Positions 55,920 to 64,000 of a stretch of 64,000 nt of DNA are shown here, in pieces (the first letter of the stretch is position 1; each line of letters opens with the position of its first letter). The DNA comes from Enhygromyxa salina (lineage in GTDB: Bacteria; Myxococcota_A; Polyangia; Nannocystales; Nannocystaceae). The DNA lies in assembly GCF_002994615.1 (NCBI RefSeq), contig NZ_PVNK01000170.1:1-64000 (forward strand), read 5' to 3'. A program made the position numbers and the translations under genes. Below the pieces are notes generated by a model. The model ran no database searches, was not told the origin of the DNA, and saw only the letters and a program-made list of their open reading frames with translations.

Positions 55920-56648
55920 ATGACCACCGACCCTGCTCGCCCCGGGCCCCGCGACTTCGAGGTCATCAGCTTCGACTGCTACGGCACCCTGATCGACTGG
56001 GAGTCGGGGATCCTCGCCGCGATGCAGCCGGTGATCTCGCGCCATGACCTGGTCAGCCGGCCCGACGAGATCCTCGCGGCCTACGCCCGGGCCGAGTCGG
56101 CGGTCGAGGCCGGCCCCTACAAGCCCTACCGCGAGGTCCTGCGCCGGACCTTCGCGGGGATGGCCAAGGATCTCGGCTTCGCGCCCCAGGCCGACGAGCT
56201 CGAGACCCTGGTCGAGGCGCTGCCGCGCTGGGAGCCCTTCCCCGACACGCTCGCGGGCCTGCGCGCGCTCGCGGCCGCGGGCCACAAGCTAGCGATCATC
56301 TCCAACGTCGACGACGACCTGTTCGCCGCGACCGCGCGGACGCTCGAGGTCGAGCTCCACGCGGTCGTGACCGCGGCCCAGGCTCGCTGCTACAAGCCCG
56401 GCGACGCGATCTTCGAGCGCGCGTTCGAGGTCTTCGGCGTCGCCCCGGGCCGCCTGCTCCACGCGGCCCAGAGCCGCTATCACGACCTCGTGCCCGGGCG
56501 GCGGCACGGCGTGCAGACCGTCCATGTGGTCCGCGACAGCGGCCGCGGTGACGTGGGCGCGGCACCGAGCGTCGACCCGCTCGACGCGGCCGAGCCCGAC
56601 TGGAGCGTTCCGGATCTCGCCGGGCTCGTCGCCCTCGTCGGAGCCTAG
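55920..56648 (+). CDS. HAD-superfamily hydrolase, haloacid dehalogenase type II
   Basis: Predicted cytoplasmic haloacid dehalogenase-like hydrolase, 242 aa. Nucleophile D19 lies in FDCYGTLIDW. Motif II is IISNVDDDLF (Ser), motif III is CYKPGDAIFERAF (Lys), and LLHAAQSRYHDLVPGRRHG matches the HxxHDxxPA region of L-2-haloacid dehalogenases. The YGT form (no second Asp) suggests dehalogenase rather than phosphatase activity, but the substrate is uncertain. It precedes the uracil-DNA glycosylase gene by 5 bp. ATG at 55920 follows a purine-rich GAGAGAGATC leader. Confidence 0.85.
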   Translation: MTTDPARPGPRDFEVISFDCYGTLIDWESGILAAMQPVISRHDLVSRPDEILAAYARAESAVEAGPYKPYREVLRRTFAGMAKDLGFAPQADELETLVEALPRWEPFPDTLAGLRALAAAGHKLAIISNVDDDLFAATARTLEVELHAVVTAAQARCYKPGDAIFERAFEVFGVAPGRLLHAAQSRYHDLVPGRRHGVQTVHVVRDSGRGDVGAAPSVDPLDAAEPDWSVPDLAGLVALVGA

Positions 56649-56653
56649 CGAGC

Positions 56654-57346
56654 ATGGCCGCGCGACCTCGGAGCCGCTCGCTCGAGACCCTCGAGGCCAA
56701 GCTCGTGCGCTGTCGTGACTGCGCGCGCCTCGTCGAGTGGCGCGAGCGGGTCGCTCGCGACAAGCGGGCGGCCTACGCCGACGAGCGCTACTGGGGTCGG
56801 CCGGTCCCGGGCTTTGGTGACCCCGAGGCCAAGCTGTTGATCGTTGGGCTCGCGCCCGCGGCCCACGGCGCCAACCGGACCGGCCGCATGTTCACGGGCG
56901 ACCGCTCGGGCGACTGGCTCTACCGCGCCCTCCACGAGGTCGGGTTCGCCAACCAGGCCGCCTCGACCGCGCGCGGCGACGGGCTCGAGCTGCGCGGCGC
57001 GTGGGTCACCTCGATGGTCAAGTGCGCGCCGCCGGACAACAAGCCCGCGACGACCGAGCGCGACGCCTGCATGTCGTGGGCGCTCGACGAGCTGCGCCTG
57101 CTCTCGCCCACGGTCACCGTCCTCGTCGCGCTCGGGGGCTTCGGCTGGAACGGCGCGCTGCGCTTGCTTGCGAGTCGCGGCCACGCGCTCCCGCGCAAGC
57201 CCAAGTTCGGCCACGGCGCCGAGGTCGAGATCGGGCCCTACACGCTGCTCGGCAGCTATCACCCGAGCCAGCAAAACACCTTCACCAAGCGGCTGACCCG
57301 GCCGATGCTGCGCGCGGTGTTCGAGCGGGCCCGGGCGCTCGTTTGA
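56654..57346 (+). CDS. Type V uracil-DNA glycosylase (UdgB-like)
   Basis: Base-excision repair enzyme that removes uracil or hypoxanthine from DNA. It is 230 aa. The motif GLAPAAHGANRTGRMFTGDRSG matches the family V active site (no catalytic Asp/Asn in the usual position), and C-terminal SYHPSQQNTFT matches motif II. Four Fe-S cysteines are visible: C20 and C23 (RCRDCARL), C124 (VKCAPPDNKP) and C139 (RDAC). ATG at 56654 lies 5 bp after the stop of the HAD gene, so the two are likely co-transcribed. Confidence 0.9.
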   Translation: MAARPRSRSLETLEAKLVRCRDCARLVEWRERVARDKRAAYADERYWGRPVPGFGDPEAKLLIVGLAPAAHGANRTGRMFTGDRSGDWLYRALHEVGFANQAASTARGDGLELRGAWVTSMVKCAPPDNKPATTERDACMSWALDELRLLSPTVTVLVALGGFGWNGALRLLASRGHALPRKPKFGHGAEVEIGPYTLLGSYHPSQQNTFTKRLTRPMLRAVFERARALV

Positions 57347-57352
57347 GGGCTG

Positions 57353-58369
57353 CTAGTCGGCGAGCTGAAACAGGCCGACGCCAAACAGCTCGTCCGGGTC
57401 GGTCCAGATCGTCGAGCGCTCGAACCCGGCCTCGCGCGCGAGCGCGCGGATCGAGTCGAGGGTGTACTTGTGCGAGTACTCGGTCAGGATGTCCTCGCCC
57501 GCCGCGAACCGGTAGCTGTGCCCGGCCGCGTGGACGAGCTGATCTCGGGTGCTGCGGATGAAGATCTCCATTCGCGCGGGCCCGGGCTCCCAGACCGCGC
57601 GGTGCTCGAAGCCGTCGAGTTCGAAGTCGCCGTCGAGCTCGCGGTTGATCCGCGTGAGCAGGTTGAGGTTGAAGGCCGAGGTCACGCCCTGGGCGTCGTC
57701 GTAGGCGCGCACGAGCATGTCGGCCGGCTTGACCAGGTCGAAGCCGAGCAGCAGCCCGCCGGGGCGCTCGTCTCCGTCGGCGCCGACGAACGCGGCGATC
57801 GCCGAGAGCAGCTCGAGGGCCCGGGCGCGGGTGAAGTTGCCGATCGTCGAGCCCGGGAAGTACACGACGCAGCGGGCCGGGGGCTGCTTGTTCGAGGGCC
57901 GGGTCGAGGGCCGGGGCTTGGGGATCGCGAAGCCGCGGGTGAAGTCGGCGGCGACCGGCGTGACCTCGAGCCCGGGGTAGTCGGCGGCGATCGAGCTGGC
58001 GGCCGAGCGCAGGTGCTCGGCCGAGATGTCGACGGGCACGTAGCCGGTCGGGAGCTCGAGCTCGTCGAGCAGCAGCCGGGTCTTGACGCTGCTGCCGCTG
58101 CCGAGCTCGACGACCAGCGCGCCCGCGCCGATCTTGGCGGCGATCGCCGGGGCGTGCGCGCGCATCAGCGCGAGCTCCGTGCGCGTGGGGTAGTACTCGT
58201 CGAGCTCGGTGATGCGATCAAACAGCGCCGAGCCTCGCGCGTCGTAGAAATACTTGCACGGGAGCTTCTTGGGCTCGCTCGATAGCCCGAGCACCACGTC
58301 TTCGGCGAAGCTGCGCTCCTCGGATTGTGGTGCGATCGCGGGGAGCTCTCGGGCCATGCTCGGCATCAT
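57353..58369 (-). CDS. egtD: L-histidine N-alpha-methyltransferase EgtD
   Basis: SAM-dependent enzyme that makes hercynine from histidine, the first step of ergothioneine biosynthesis. The protein (338 aa) has the EgtD pattern: ELPKYFYDARGSALFDRITELDEYYPTR-like opening, ELGSGSSVKTRLLLDEL for SAM binding, YVPVDISAEHL, and FPGSTIGNF. The C-terminus (EYSHKYTLDSI, and WTDPDELFGVGLFQL) is typical. No egtB is nearby. ATG at 58369 is used; ATG at 58357 is an alternative. Confidence 0.92.
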   Translation of the reverse strand: MMPSMARELPAIAPQSEERSFAEDVVLGLSSEPKKLPCKYFYDARGSALFDRITELDEYYPTRTELALMRAHAPAIAAKIGAGALVVELGSGSSVKTRLLLDELELPTGYVPVDISAEHLRSAASSIAADYPGLEVTPVAADFTRGFAIPKPRPSTRPSNKQPPARCVVYFPGSTIGNFTRARALELLSAIAAFVGADGDERPGGLLLGFDLVKPADMLVRAYDDAQGVTSAFNLNLLTRINRELDGDFELDGFEHRAVWEPGPARMEIFIRSTRDQLVHAAGHSYRFAAGEDILTEYSHKYTLDSIRALAREAGFERSTIWTDPDELFGVGLFQLAD

Positions 58370-58468
58370 CGTGGCCAGCTTCTAGCACGGGTTCGGCGTG
58401 CTGACTGGCGACGCTCGAGCCTACGACGGCCCGGCGCGAAGGTTTCGGCGGGCCGTCGTAGGCTTCGG

Positions 58469-60052
58469 TCAATGGGTGCTGGGGGTGCTGGCGCGGGGGA
58501 TCTTGGGGGCGCCAGGTGTGCGCACGTCGATCACGTAGAGCCCACCGTCGCGCGCGTCGACGCTGACGCGCCACTTGGGCCCGGTCGCCGTGAGCTCGAG
58601 CAGCTGCGCGATGTCGAGGTTGGGGTTGGCGAGCAGCGGCTGGAGCTGGGCAGGGTCGCCGGCGAAGCTGGCGGCGAGCAGCTGCCCGGAGGTCGCGCCG
58701 TGGCTCGCGGAGGCGGCGGTCTCGTCGAGCCAGCGCGCGAGCTGCTTGGCGGCGTCGGGGCCGACGACGATCATCCCGCCGCCGGCGCGCTCGGACCAGG
58801 CCATCGCAACGTTGAGTCGGCTCTCGCTGTCGACGAGCGCGCGGAGCTCGGCCGGCAGCGTGCTGAAGGCCTCGTGGAGCACGAACAACTCGATGTCTTC
58901 GCCGTCGCCCTTGGCGACCCGGCGGCGCAGGTTCACCTTTGGCAGGCGCGACATGAAGTTGCGCGCGACCGAGACGTTGTCGACGACCTTCTGCAGCAAG
59001 CGCACGGTCGCGACGTGGCTCTTGTTGACGTCGCTGGCCCCGTAGGCCAGGCGCAGGTGCTTGTCCGGGCCGAGGCCAACGAGGACCCGGCCATCCCAGG
59101 TTCGCAGCAGCGTGTTGAGCTTGGCCGCGAGGTCCTCACCGATCCCGCGGACGAGGAAGGGCAGCCCGCGCACGTTTCGGTTGACCTCGCTGATGACCTC
59201 GCGCACGGTCGCCTCGTGGTCCGCGTAGCGGCCGCTGACGCCCGCGCTGATGTTGGGCCCGTCGAGGAGCCCGCCGAGGGTGCCCGCGGAGATCGGCAGC
59301 TCGGCGAAGGGGTCACCGCCGTCGATCGCCTGGGCCTCGATCGCGACCTTGCTGAGGTCGCCGCGGCCGGTGACCCGCGAGAAGGGGAGGTCGACGGGGA
59401 TCGGCAGCGAGCTCGGCTCGGCGGTGAAGTAGATCGGCTGCTGGCCGTAGGCGTCGGCCAGGCCCCGGGCGGTGACCAGGCCCTCGACGCTGTTGGCGAG
59501 CACGAGCGGGCCGCCGTCGCCCTCGTCGATCCACGCCAGCCACTCGCGGGACCCGGCGCGCGGGACCTCGCCGTCGGGCGCGGGGTGGCGGGGGAGCTTG
59601 ACGGCCCCGAACTCGCCGACGGCCTCGAGCTCGGCGAAGCGACCGGCGAGGGACTCGCGGGCGTCGTCGCGCAGCGACAGCCGAATCACCTCCTCGCCGC
59701 CGTCGAGCACGACGTTGGCGAAGGGCGCGCGAAAGTCGATCGCGCGGGCGAGCTCGCCCGCGAGCGCGGGCTCGGTCAGGCCGCGGGTGGCCTGCTCGAC
59801 CGCCGCGGCCGGGTCGAGCGGGATCGGGCTGTAGGGCGCGACCATCTCGATGGCCTGGCTCGGCGCGGCGATCCACGAGGCCGCCGCGGGCTCGCTCGGC
59901 AGCGGCAGCGGCTCGGGCAGTTGGACCTCGGCGGCCGCGTGAGCCTTGGCCTCGGGCGCCTTGCCGCCCTGGGTCGTTGGCTGACGGCAGGCGCTGGCCA
60001 GGCCGAGGGTCAGGCCGAGGGCCAGCAGCGGGACAGACCGGAGCATGCGCAT
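58469..60052 (-). CDS. Large hypothetical lipoprotein
   Basis: Predicted lipoprotein, 527 aa, family not recognised. The signal peptide MRMLRSVPLLALGLTLGLASAC ends in ASAC. The mature protein has a Pro/Ala-rich linker, then a long globular region without cysteines. Segments such as LRTWDGRVLVGLGPDKHLRLAYG and GGGMIVVGPDAAKQLARWLDE are beta-alpha rich. No catalytic motif was found. It is followed by a MAPEG gene that reads the same way but starts 486 bp away from this gene's start on the other side of a short gap. Confidence 0.6.
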   Translation of the reverse strand: MRMLRSVPLLALGLTLGLASACRQPTTQGGKAPEAKAHAAAEVQLPEPLPLPSEPAAASWIAAPSQAIEMVAPYSPIPLDPAAAVEQATRGLTEPALAGELARAIDFRAPFANVVLDGGEEVIRLSLRDDARESLAGRFAELEAVGEFGAVKLPRHPAPDGEVPRAGSREWLAWIDEGDGGPLVLANSVEGLVTARGLADAYGQQPIYFTAEPSSLPIPVDLPFSRVTGRGDLSKVAIEAQAIDGGDPFAELPISAGTLGGLLDGPNISAGVSGRYADHEATVREVISEVNRNVRGLPFLVRGIGEDLAAKLNTLLRTWDGRVLVGLGPDKHLRLAYGASDVNKSHVATVRLLQKVVDNVSVARNFMSRLPKVNLRRRVAKGDGEDIELFVLHEAFSTLPAELRALVDSESRLNVAMAWSERAGGGMIVVGPDAAKQLARWLDETAASASHGATSGQLLAASFAGDPAQLQPLLANPNLDIAQLLELTATGPKWRVSVDARDGGLYVIDVRTPGAPKIPRASTPSTH

Positions 60053-60142
60053 CGCTCGCGAACCTAGCAGCGCGAGCGGGCCCACGCACGCCGCGTGTGC
60101 GAACACCGCGGGCGTGAATGGGATGGTCGAGTGGCCGTCGGC

Positions 60143-60538
60143 TCAGCCCGCCGCCGCCGCCAGGCCGAACAGGCCGAGGACCGCGAACAGGCCGATCAGC
60201 CACACGAAGGAGCGCAGGTAGTCGGCGTTGGCCAGGTAGGCGACGGCGTAGATGACCTCGCAGACCACGAAGGCGATCGCGAGCACGGCCGAGCGCCGGG
60301 GCTCCGCGCCCGCGAGGTGGGCGATGACGACCGCGGCCGCGAAGGGGGCGAAGCTCTCGCCGAGGCTGCGGTGGGCCGCGACCGCGCGGGCGCCGAAGCC
60401 CTCGAGGCGGGCGAGCTGCGCGTGCGGCTGCTTGTTGTCGAACGCCTGATCGCTACGCCCGATCGCCACGAACACCGGGACCCGAGCCAGCCAGATCAAC
60501 GCGAACGCGACGATCACACACACGAAGGGGGTGGTCAT
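60143..60538 (-). CDS. MAPEG-family membrane protein
   Basis: Predicted four-helix integral membrane protein, 131 aa, of the MAPEG family (glutathione- and eicosanoid-metabolising enzymes; bacterial members often unassigned). Recognisable are NKQPHAQLARLEGFGARAVAAHRSLGESFAPFAAAVVIA and three further hydrophobic segments (AFVVCEVIYAVAYL, FVWLIGLFAVLGLFG). The RA...AH...E.F motif marks the family. The 89-aa gene is its upstream neighbour. Confidence 0.8.
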   Translation of the reverse strand: MTTPFVCVIVAFALIWLARVPVFVAIGRSDQAFDNKQPHAQLARLEGFGARAVAAHRSLGESFAPFAAAVVIAHLAGAEPRRSAVLAIAFVVCEVIYAVAYLANADYLRSFVWLIGLFAVLGLFGLAAAAG

Positions 60539-60552
60539 GGGCTGATCGGGGC

Positions 60553-60822
60553 TCAGCTCTTGTTCTCGTTGCGGATCCGCTCGCGCAGCTTCTCGAGCTG
60601 CGTGCGCACGTCGACGATCACCTCGCCGGCCGACTGGCCGACCTCGTGGGCGATGTCACTGGCCTTCTCGCTCGCGAGCTTCTCGGCTTGCTGCAGGTGG
60701 GGCTGGAGCTTCTTCCAGCCCTCCTTGGCCTCGTCGCTCGCGGTCTTGACCGCCTTCTCGAGCTCCCCGCGGAGCGCCTTGAGCTCGCCGAGGCCCTTGT
60801 TGATCAGTTCGTTGTCGGACAT
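60553..60822 (-). CDS. Small amphipathic helical protein
   Basis: 89-aa protein with near-continuous charged amphipathic helix (LGELKALRGELEKAVKTASDEAKEGWKKLQPHL), similar to apolipoprotein-like or phasin-like proteins, though no homology was recognised. It lies 14 bp upstream of the MAPEG gene and probably shares its transcript. It diverges from the glutaredoxin gene. Confidence 0.6.
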   Translation of the reverse strand: MSDNELINKGLGELKALRGELEKAVKTASDEAKEGWKKLQPHLQQAEKLASEKASDIAHEVGQSAGEVIVDVRTQLEKLRERIRNENKS

Positions 60823-60845
60823 GGCTTCTCGACCATACTCCAAAG

Positions 60846-61130
60846 GTGGCAGGGCGTCCGTTTCCGCTTCCCGATGCTTTCGACGGCGACGTCGTCGTCT
60901 ACCTCACACCCTGGTGTCCGTACTGCGTGCGCGCCCGTCGGCTGCTCGACCAGCGCGGGATCGCCTACGAGATCTTCGATGTCAGCGGCAACTCGGAGGC
61001 GCGACAGTGGCTGGCCCGAAACACTGGCCAGCGGACCGTGCCGCAGATCTTCATCAAGGGGCGCAGCGTCGGTGGCTTCGACGAGCTCGCCGAGCTCGAC
61101 GCCCGCGGGGGTCTCCCCGCGGCCACCTGA
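60846..61130 (+). CDS. Glutaredoxin
   Basis: Glutathione-dependent thiol-disulfide oxidoreductase, 94 aa. The dithiol active site CPYC is at residues 24-27 (TPWCPYCVRARRLL), the cis-proline motif is TVPQIFI, and GGFDEL follows. GTG at 60846 begins 8 extra residues ahead of the core. The gene stop is 1 bp from the convergent gene at 61132. Confidence 0.92.
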   Translation: MAGRPFPLPDAFDGDVVVYLTPWCPYCVRARRLLDQRGIAYEIFDVSGNSEARQWLARNTGQRTVPQIFIKGRSVGGFDELAELDARGGLPAAT

Positions 61131-61131
61131 G

Positions 61132-61848
61132 CTACTCGTCGCGCAAGAGCGCGAGGATCTCTTCGTCGAGCGAGGCCTGGTGCTCGGCGGCGAACTTGCC
61201 GATGACCACGTCGCGGCGCTCGCTGATCTTGGCCTTGGCCGCCTGGTCGGCCGCGACACCGCGGCCACCGATCCCGCCGACGGCCCGCCGTCGGACGCGG
61301 CTGGGCCCGCGACTGGATCGCTTGGGCCCGGTGCCCGGCTTGCCCGACGCGCTGGCGGCGACTTGGGCCTGGGCCTCGCGCGAGCTGAACGCGGGGTGGG
61401 TCAGGGTTGGATCGACGGTCGGGCCCGGGTGGCCTGGAGTCAGCGGCGGCCCCTGGCGCTCGACCTCTCGGGGCTCCGGCGCCTGGCGACGGACGGGGCG
61501 CTCGTCCTCGCTCGGCTTGGGCGCGGCGTCCTTGGGCGCGCCGTCCTTGGCGGCCTCGGGGTGCTCGCCGATGTACTGGACGATCTTCTCGTCGAAGACT
61601 CCTCGCCGGAGCTGACGGATCATCGCCTTGTGGGACTCCTGCATGAGTCCGATGATGTGTTGGTCGAGATCGTCGACTACGGCCTCGGGGTCGTAGCTGA
61701 CCTTGTTCGAGGCGATGATCGTCCCGTCGTAGAACGCGTGCGTGAAGATGTGGGCCTTCTTCACGCCCGAGTCCTCGGTCTGGACGTGATAAAGCCGGCC
61801 GCGATGCGGGATGTTGTGGTTATAGCCGAGTTGCGGGGACCGCGACAT
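61132..61848 (-). CDS. Conserved hypothetical protein
   Basis: 238-aa soluble protein. The N-terminal 85 residues (LGYNHNIPHRGRLYHVQTEDSG, IFTHAFYDGTIIASNKVSY) are a compact block seen widely among Myxococcota proteins of unknown function. The middle is a disordered charged Pro-rich stretch, and the end is helical. ATG at 61848 is chosen; a GTG upstream adds seven residues. It diverges from the HD-domain gene. Confidence 0.68.
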   Translation of the reverse strand: MSRSPQLGYNHNIPHRGRLYHVQTEDSGVKKAHIFTHAFYDGTIIASNKVSYDPEAVVDDLDQHIIGLMQESHKAMIRQLRRGVFDEKIVQYIGEHPEAAKDGAPKDAAPKPSEDERPVRRQAPEPREVERQGPPLTPGHPGPTVDPTLTHPAFSSREAQAQVAASASGKPGTGPKRSSRGPSRVRRRAVGGIGGRGVAADQAAKAKISERRDVVIGKFAAEHQASLDEEILALLRDE

Positions 61849-61901
61849 CGCTGCGACGGAGCCTAACACGGGCGGCCGCGACCGCGGGAGCTTTCGACGA
61901 C

Positions 61902-62912
61902 ATGCCTGGTGTTTTGGGATCTGTCGTGCATCCTGTCGGCCTCCCCATGTCCCTGGCAGCCCTCAACGAGGCCCCGAGCGGCCCGCAGCTCCTGACCCCG
62001 GTCCTCGCAGCCGGGTGCCAGGGGGTCGTGCCCACCGCGTCGCAAGTCGCGCAGATCGGCCGCCGCGCGGCGCAGATCCGCGAGTGCCCGCCGACCGAGC
62101 TCTACGATCTGCTGACCGCGAGCTTGTGCGGCCGGCATCCAGACCTGGCCCTGCAAGCGCTCCACGACCTGGGCTTGCTCGCCGAGCTCCTGCCCGAGCT
62201 CGACGCGACCGTCGACTTTTCGCAGGAGGCCGGGCGTCGCCACAAGGACGTCTGGGCCCACACCAAGATCGTGGTCTGGCAGTCGGTCCCGAGCCCGACG
62301 GTGCGCTGGGCGGCCGCGCTCCACGACATCGGCAAGGTGCCCACGCGCCGCTTCCTGCCCGGCGGGCGCGTGACCTTCCACGGTCACGCCGAGCTCGGGG
62401 AGCGCATGTTCGAGCGCGGCCCGCTCCGGCGGATCGCGTTCCCGCCGGCCGTCGGTCAGCGCGTGGCCGAGCTGATCCGCTGGCACCTGCGCCCCGGCCA
62501 GTACGACGGCAGCTGGACCGACGCCGCCGTGCGCCGCTTCGCTCGCGAGGTCGGCCCGGCCCTCGACGACCTGCTCAACCTCTCGCGCGCCGACATCACC
62601 AGCAAGCGCCCCGGCAAGCGCAAGCGCTGCCTCCGGCAGATCTCCGAGCTCGCCCAGCGGATCCGCGCGCTCGCGGCCGAAGATCGCAAGCCCAAGCCGC
62701 TGCCAGCGGGGCTCGGCGCCAACTTGATGGCCGCGCTCGAGCTCCCGCCGGGTCCGCACATCGGCGTCTTGCGCCGTCGGCTCGAGCAGCTGTGCGAGGC
62801 AGGCGAGCTCGAAGGCGGCCGCGAGCCCGACTACTACATCGAGCAGATCCAGACCCGCGAGCTCCTCGCCGATGTCGAGATCGAGGCCGCGCCCAAGCGT
62901 CGCCGACGCTAA
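61902..62912 (+). CDS. HD-domain protein, CCA-adding-enzyme-like C-terminal region
   Basis: 336-aa protein with an HD phosphohydrolase domain: HKDVWAHTKIV, LHDIGKVPT and FHGHAELGERM supply the H...HD...H pattern. The helical part after it (LRKRCLRQISELA and similar) resembles the body/tail of tRNA nucleotidyltransferases. The N-terminal nucleotidyltransferase head is absent (only about 110 residues precede the HD motif). It is probably a phosphohydrolase acting on nucleotides or RNA ends, by inference. ATG at 61902 has GGGAG upstream; ATG at 61947 is an alternative. Confidence 0.7.
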   Translation: MPGVLGSVVHPVGLPMSLAALNEAPSGPQLLTPVLAAGCQGVVPTASQVAQIGRRAAQIRECPPTELYDLLTASLCGRHPDLALQALHDLGLLAELLPELDATVDFSQEAGRRHKDVWAHTKIVVWQSVPSPTVRWAAALHDIGKVPTRRFLPGGRVTFHGHAELGERMFERGPLRRIAFPPAVGQRVAELIRWHLRPGQYDGSWTDAAVRRFAREVGPALDDLLNLSRADITSKRPGKRKRCLRQISELAQRIRALAAEDRKPKPLPAGLGANLMAALELPPGPHIGVLRRRLEQLCEAGELEGGREPDYYIEQIQTRELLADVEIEAAPKRRRR

Positions 62913-62934
62913 CTTCTAGATCTCGACGCCAAGC

Positions 62935-63600
62935 TCACCTGAGCGCGCCCGCGCGGCGAAGGATGCTCTGGACCTCGCCGACGAAGCCGCTGCGGCCGGC
63001 GGGGTCGTCGGTCATGGTCTCGGACAGGCCGTCGAGCAGCAGCGGCAGCGTGTAGTTCGAGGGGTTGCAGCACAGCAGCCACTCGCGGATCTGCTCGTGC
63101 ATGTGGCCCCGGGTCTGGCCCTGGTTGAGGCCGCGGTGCTTGCGGTAGTTGTGATAGACGGCCTCGATCTCGAGCAAGACCGGACCGAGGGGGCTCGCGA
63201 GCAGCTCGCCGACCTCGTCGTCGCCCTCGTGGACCCCGATCGCGGGGGCCGGGGCCTCGGGCTCGCCCTGGGCCAGCCGCAGCATCCGCGGGATCTCGCG
63301 GTCGAGCAGGGTCCGGATCGGCTGGGTGTCGCCGTCGCGATCGAGCAGCACGATCAGCACGTCCTCGCTGACCGGGCGCAGCATCATCCGCGTCGGACCG
63401 AAGTTGATCAGCAGCTCGCGCAGCGGCGAGTTGGCCGTCGTCGACGCGACCACGAGGCGGCGCACGGTCTTGGCCACGTCGGTCGCGACCGCGGGCTGGA
63501 GGTGCGCATACTCGACGGCGCCGACGGGGCCGTCGGCGGTCGCGAGCATGCCGCCTCGTACGCCCGCGACGGCAGTGACCTGTTTGAGGAGTTCGAGCAC
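62935..63600 (-). CDS. Roadblock/LC7-like protein
   Basis: 221-aa protein. The first 110 residues resemble a roadblock/LC7 domain, the fold of GTPase-regulatory proteins such as MglB (LLKQVTAVAGVRGGMLATADGPVGAVEYAHLQPAVATDVAKT). The remainder is mostly helical with one CC pair. It starts with GTG at 63600, 8 bp after the stop of the other roadblock gene, so the two are co-transcribed. Partner GTPase is not in the window. Confidence 0.65.
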   Translation of the reverse strand: MLELLKQVTAVAGVRGGMLATADGPVGAVEYAHLQPAVATDVAKTVRRLVVASTTANSPLRELLINFGPTRMMLRPVSEDVLIVLLDRDGDTQPIRTLLDREIPRMLRLAQGEPEAPAPAIGVHEGDDEVGELLASPLGPVLLEIEAVYHNYRKHRGLNQGQTRGHMHEQIREWLLCCNPSNYTLPLLLDGLSETMTDDPAGRSGFVGEVQSILRRAGALR

Positions 63601-63608
63601 GTTGGAGC

Positions 63609-64000
63609 TCAGTCGAGGCCCATGATCTCGTCGCGGACCTGCTCGGGGTTCCTGCCCGACTCGATGGATAGCACGGCCGAGGTCGCGCCCATGCCGACCA
63701 TGACCAGCTGTTGGCCGGTCTCGGACCTGGCGATGACGCCGTCGAACACGTTGTAGCCGAGCGAGCGAGCGATGCGCGCGGCCCCGCGCATGTAGAAGCC
63801 CGCGAGCGTGACCAGCGAGCTGTTGCCGCCCATGCTCTCGGCCAGGACCTTGCCCGTGCTCGAGATGATCGCGACCCCGTCGACGCCCTCGAATTCGAAG
63901 AATTGACCGAGCATGAGCTCGCGGGTCTCGGGGTCGTCGAGCAGGCCCGTCGCCGAGTTCTGCGGCTCGGGTGGGGGCGGAGGCGGAGGCGGAGGCGCGC
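63609..64000 (-). CDS. Roadblock/LC7-domain protein (5' end off the window)
   Basis: Visible part of about 129 residues. A Pro-rich stretch (APPPPPPPPPEPQNSATG) precedes LLDDPETRELMLGQFFEFEGVDGVAIISSTGKVLAE, followed by the rest of a roadblock/LC7 domain to FLDGVIARSETGQQLVMVGMG-like strand and helix. The frame stays open across the right edge, so the true start is outside and an upstream domain is likely. Its stop is 8 bp before the next roadblock gene. Confidence 0.72.
   Translation of the reverse strand, partial: APPPPPPPPPEPQNSATGLLDDPETRELMLGQFFEFEGVDGVAIISSTGKVLAESMGGNSSLVTLAGFYMRGAARIARSLGYNVFDGVIARSETGQQLVMVGMGATSAVLSIESGRNPEQVRDEIMGLD

Overview
The window is a 64 kb chromosomal segment of a very GC-rich delta-type bacterium, most likely Myxococcota and within it a Nannocystaceae-like lineage (inference). 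The clues are lipoproteins made of Cys-rich CGDG...CDDGN (DUF4215) repeats behind Gly-Asp-rich linkers, a CdnL/CarD-type regulator, many small lipoproteins and TPR proteins, roadblock/LC7 proteins, and a di-haem cytochrome c peroxidase. No rRNA, tRNA, CRISPR array, prophage or intact transposase was seen.

Layout. 0-6 kb: sugar kinase, lipoproteins, cytochrome c peroxidase, a formaldehyde dehydrogenase/metallo-hydrolase pair, CdnL. 6-9 kb: two DUF4215 lipoproteins. 9-14 kb: dnaN, recF and gyrB, all on the minus strand. 14-21 kb: a DUF885 peptidase, boxC-boxB for aerobic benzoyl-CoA degradation, and a third DUF4215 lipoprotein. 21-26 kb: aroA, an RNA uracil methyltransferase and an ABC-ATPase/MlaE-permease fusion. 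26-33 kb: dnaA, a probable oriC, then rpmH-rnpA-yidD-yidC-jag-mnmE reading away from it. 33-46 kb: FAD oxidoreductase, envelope proteins, an M17 aminopeptidase, a FolB-cupin fusion and several lipoproteins. 46-53 kb: hrpB, feoAB, a candidate structured RNA, a fourth DUF4215-type lipoprotein and an exbD-like gene. 53-64 kb: aminotransferase, dehalogenase-like HAD protein, type V uracil-DNA glycosylase, egtD, MAPEG protein, glutaredoxin, an HD-domain protein and two roadblock proteins, the last running off the right edge.

The backbone is the replication-origin neighbourhood. dnaA and rpmH diverge from an ORF-poor, locally AT-rich spacer with DnaA boxes. The dnaN-recF-gyrB block, usually next to dnaA, lies about 12 kb away with its own DnaA-box-like site. 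Metabolic and envelope genes sit between these blocks.

The most unusual signal is in the repeats. Family A (six copies) always follows a gene end in one fixed orientation. Its first bases usually are the TAG stop codon of that gene, and most copies end in a C-run/G-run hairpin. Family B is a MITE-like element with about 21-bp terminal inverted repeats and TA ends. Two copies supply the stop codon of the adjacent gene, one sits just before the aroA start, and a 430-bp diverged relative lies near 46 kb. Nearly identical DUF4215 cassettes are also joined to unrelated C-terminal domains. I saw no recognisable defence or secondary-metabolite system.
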